Below are positions 13,195-15,020 of a stretch of 15,020 nt of DNA, piece by piece; positions within the stretch are counted from its first letter, which is position 1, and each line of letters starts with the position of its first letter. The stretch is taken from the NCBI GenBank assembly GCA_012512865.1, contig JAAZDH010000004.1:1-15020 (forward strand). Direction: 5' to 3'. The position numbers and the translations under genes are program-made. The DNA comes from Clostridiaceae bacterium (GTDB lineage: Bacteria; Bacillota; Clostridia; Acetivibrionales; DUMC01). The notes under the pieces are model-generated. The model had not been told where the DNA came from, did not search any database, and worked only from the letters and a program-made list of their open reading frames with translations.

Positions 13195-13310
13195 ATGATG
13201 CGGCATATACACGGTGAATGACACGCGGAGCGGCGCAGTGAACGACGTATTGGATGACAGGGTGAATGCCGGGCCGGGGGTAATGGTACGGTAAATAACG
13301 CGGTGTAATA
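13108..13310 (+). repeat. Degenerate ~24-bp repeats spanning the rpoZ 3' end and the gap before glyS
   Basis: GGTGAATGA-like starts occur at 13108, 13190, 13213, 13237, 13261 and 13285, the last five about 24 bp apart. GATGATGCGGCGAATACAC (13159-13177) in rpoZ recurs as AATGATGCGGCATATACAC (13194-13212) beyond the stop. GGCGCAGTGAA appears at both 13185 and 13232. No gene is seen in 13195-13368. Confidence 0.65.
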
Positions 13311-13368
13311 GATGAAGTTCATGATGAAATAATAAAAATAACAAGGGAAAGGAAGGCTTTAAGCGAAA

Positions 13369-14757
13369 ATGGAAGTAAACAAGACCATGGATAAAATAGT
13401 TGCATTGGCTAAAAACAGGGGGTTTATTTTTGCAGGTTCCGAGATATACGGGGGATTGGCCAATACTTGGGATTACGGCCCTTTAGGCGTGGAATTGAAA
13501 AATAATGTCAAGGCGGCATGGTGGAAAAAATTCGTACAGGAATGCCCGCACAATGTGGGCGTGGACTGTGCCATATTGATGAATCCGCAGGTGTGGGTTG
13601 CGTCGGGGCACGTGGCCGGTTTTAACGACCCGTTGATTGATTGCAAGGCATGCAAGTCACGTTTTAGAGCGGACAAGATGATAAACGATTGGAATAAAAG
13701 CAAGGCTATCGACCTGGCCGTGGATGGATGGGATAACCAAAAACTCATGGATTATATAAACGAGAACAAGGTGAGCTGCCCCGACTGTGGTTCTTTTAAT
13801 TTTACGGAGATAAGAAAGTTCAACATGATGTTCAAGACATACCAGGGGGTAATCGAGGATTCAAAGGCGGAAGTTTATTTAAGGCCTGAAACCGCCCAGG
13901 GCATTTTTGTCAACTTTAAGAACGTGCTTAGAACAACGAGGAGGAAACTTCCCTTTGGCATAGGGCAGGTTGGAAAGGCTTTCAGGAATGAAATTACCCC
14001 GGGGAATTTTACTTTCAGGACAAGGGAATTTGAACAGATGGAGCTGGAGTTTTTTTGCGAGCCCGGAACAAGCCTTGAATGGTTCAAGTACTGGAAGGAT
14101 TTTTGCTATAATTGGCTTTTGAGCCTTGGAATCAAGCCGGGTAACCTGAGGATGCGGGACCATTCAAAGGAGGAACTGGCGTTTTACAGCAATGCTACCA
14201 CGGACATAGAATATAATTTTCCCTTTGGCTGGGGAGAACTATGGGGAATAGCGGACAGGACGGATTATGACCTGAAGCGGCACATGGAGTATTCAGGGGA
14301 GGATTTCTCCTATTTTGACCCGATAAAGAATGAGAAGTATGTGCCTTATTGCGTTGAACCGTCCCTGGGTACCGACAGGGTTACGCTGGCATTCCTGTGC
14401 GATGCATATGATGAAGAGGAGCTTGATGATGGAAGCGTTAGAACGGTCTTGCGCTTTCACCCGGCAATAGCACCGGTTAAAATAGCAGTCCTGCCCCTTT
14501 CAAAGAAGCTGGAAGAAGGGGCATACAAGGTTTACGAGATGTTGATAAAGAAATACGTGTGCGAGTACGATGAGACGGGCAGCATTGGAAAACGGTACAG
14601 GCGCCAGGATGAAATAGGCACTCCTTTTTGTGTAACCTTTGATTTCGACTCGTTAGAGGATGACAGCGTTACCATAAGGGAGAGGGATTCCATGCAGCAG
14701 GTGAGGGTGAAGATAAACGAGCTGTTCGAATATTTTGAAGGCAAGTTCGGCTTTTAA
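13369..14757 (+). CDS. glyS: Glycine--tRNA ligase, single-chain alpha2 type
   Basis: This class II synthetase charges tRNA-Gly and has 462 residues, the usual length of the homodimeric type rather than the split glyQ/glyS type. ANTWDYGPLGVELKNN and ILMNPQVWVASGHVAGFNDP mark the N-terminal part. Cysteines 92, 95, 137 and 140 (CKAC, CPDC) form a probable zinc site. Motif 2 lies in FRNEITPGNFTFRTREFEQME and the residues after it; motif 3 is EPSLGTDRVTLAF (330-342). The anticodon-binding domain is C-terminal (APVKIAVLPLSKK, then GKRYRRQDEIGTPFCVTFD). GGAAGG is 12 bp before ATG 13369; ATG 13387 is an alternative. No T-box leader is recognised upstream, although clostridial synthetase genes often have one. 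Confidence 0.97.
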   Translation: MEVNKTMDKIVALAKNRGFIFAGSEIYGGLANTWDYGPLGVELKNNVKAAWWKKFVQECPHNVGVDCAILMNPQVWVASGHVAGFNDPLIDCKACKSRFRADKMINDWNKSKAIDLAVDGWDNQKLMDYINENKVSCPDCGSFNFTEIRKFNMMFKTYQGVIEDSKAEVYLRPETAQGIFVNFKNVLRTTRRKLPFGIGQVGKAFRNEITPGNFTFRTREFEQMELEFFCEPGTSLEWFKYWKDFCYNWLLSLGIKPGNLRMRDHSKEELAFYSNATTDIEYNFPFGWGELWGIADRTDYDLKRHMEYSGEDFSYFDPIKNEKYVPYCVEPSLGTDRVTLAFLCDAYDEEELDDGSVRTVLRFHPAIAPVKIAVLPLSKKLEEGAYKVYEMLIKKYVCEYDETGSIGKRYRRQDEIGTPFCVTFDFDSLEDDSVTIRERDSMQQVRVKINELFEYFEGKFGF

Positions 14758-14835
14758 ATTAATATTCAAAATTTATATACAGATAAAATGTAGGTAATAA
14801 CCAGGTATTGAAATCTTATTATGGAGGTAGAAGCT

Positions 14836-15020
14836 ATGAAAAAGTACGTATATTTATTTCATGAAGGAAACGCAAAAATGAGGGATTTACTGGGAGGAAA
14901 GGGCGCAAACCTTGCTGAAATGACCTCGATAGGATTACCGGTTCCAAGAGGGTTTACCATTACCACGGAGGCTTGCACGCGTTATTATAATGATGGAAAG
15001 GTTATAGCGAAGGATATTAA
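14836..15020 (+). CDS. ppdK: Pyruvate, phosphate dikinase, N-terminal fragment
   Basis: The gene runs off the window; 61 complete codons are visible. MKKYVYLFHEGNAKMRDLLG followed by GKGANLAEMTSIGLPVPRGF and TITTEACTRYY is the ATP-grasp N-terminus of PPDK, which interconverts pyruvate, ATP and phosphate with PEP, AMP and pyrophosphate. GGAGG (14823-14827) is 8 bp before the ATG. In several cellulolytic clostridia PPDK is part of a pyrophosphate-linked glycolysis; whether that applies here is inference. The 78-bp gap from glyS shows no clear terminator or promoter. Confidence 0.95.
   Translation, partial: MKKYVYLFHEGNAKMRDLLGGKGANLAEMTSIGLPVPRGFTITTEACTRYYNDGKVIAKDI

Noticed and set aside
13195..13368. 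T-box riboswitch before glyS
   Set aside because: The gap is short and filled with repeats; I find no T-box bulge sequence or terminator-antiterminator pair.

Overview
This looks like a chromosomal core region of a low-to-moderate GC, spore-former-type Clostridia (Bacillota). The basis is an hrcA-grpE-dnaK-dnaJ heat-shock cluster with a perfect CIRCE operator, the yicC-remA-gmk-rpoZ block, a single-chain (alpha2) glycyl-tRNA synthetase next to pyruvate phosphate dikinase, strong purine-rich Shine-Dalgarno (SD) sites and heavy AGG/AGA arginine use. The neighbourhood resembles former clostridial cluster III (Acetivibrio/Ruminiclostridium-like). That placement is an inference from gene order and style, not from a database search. 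All convincing genes are on the + strand.

Layout. 2-610 is the C-terminal part of a family 4 glycoside hydrolase. 611-970 is a gene-free leader with inverted repeats, short tandem duplications and a candidate lepA promoter. 971-3999 holds lepA and hemW; hemW has no obvious start of its own. 4011-4076 carries a sigma-A promoter and CIRCE, followed by hrcA, a terminator-like hairpin, grpE and dnaK. A strong intrinsic terminator follows dnaK, and dnaJ has its own promoter without CIRCE. Then come rsmE, yicC, remA, gmk, rpoZ, glyS and the first 61 codons of ppdK.

How the genes work together. HrcA represses its own operon through CIRCE. DnaK, DnaJ and GrpE form the Hsp70 cycle. LepA, RsmE, GlyRS and YicC act on ribosomes, tRNA or RNA. 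Gmk supplies GDP/GTP precursors, the omega subunit joins RNA polymerase, and RemA is a DNA-binding regulator of matrix genes in Bacillus. HemW is a radical-SAM heme chaperone. Few of these genes are metabolically linked; the order is a conserved housekeeping arrangement.

The most unusual feature is not a gene. Many gene boundaries are filled with degenerate short tandem repeats, and each site has its own period: 8, 9 and 13 bp before lepA, 10 and 20 bp after dnaK, 14 bp (about ten units) before remA, 19 bp after remA, 31 bp before gmk and about 24 bp after rpoZ. The process also appears to have entered coding sequence, giving hexapeptide repeats at the N-termini of LepA and GrpE and a repetitive C-terminal tail on RpoZ. 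In the remA and gmk leaders the repeat contains the SD itself. No mobile element, CRISPR array, tRNA or rRNA was found.
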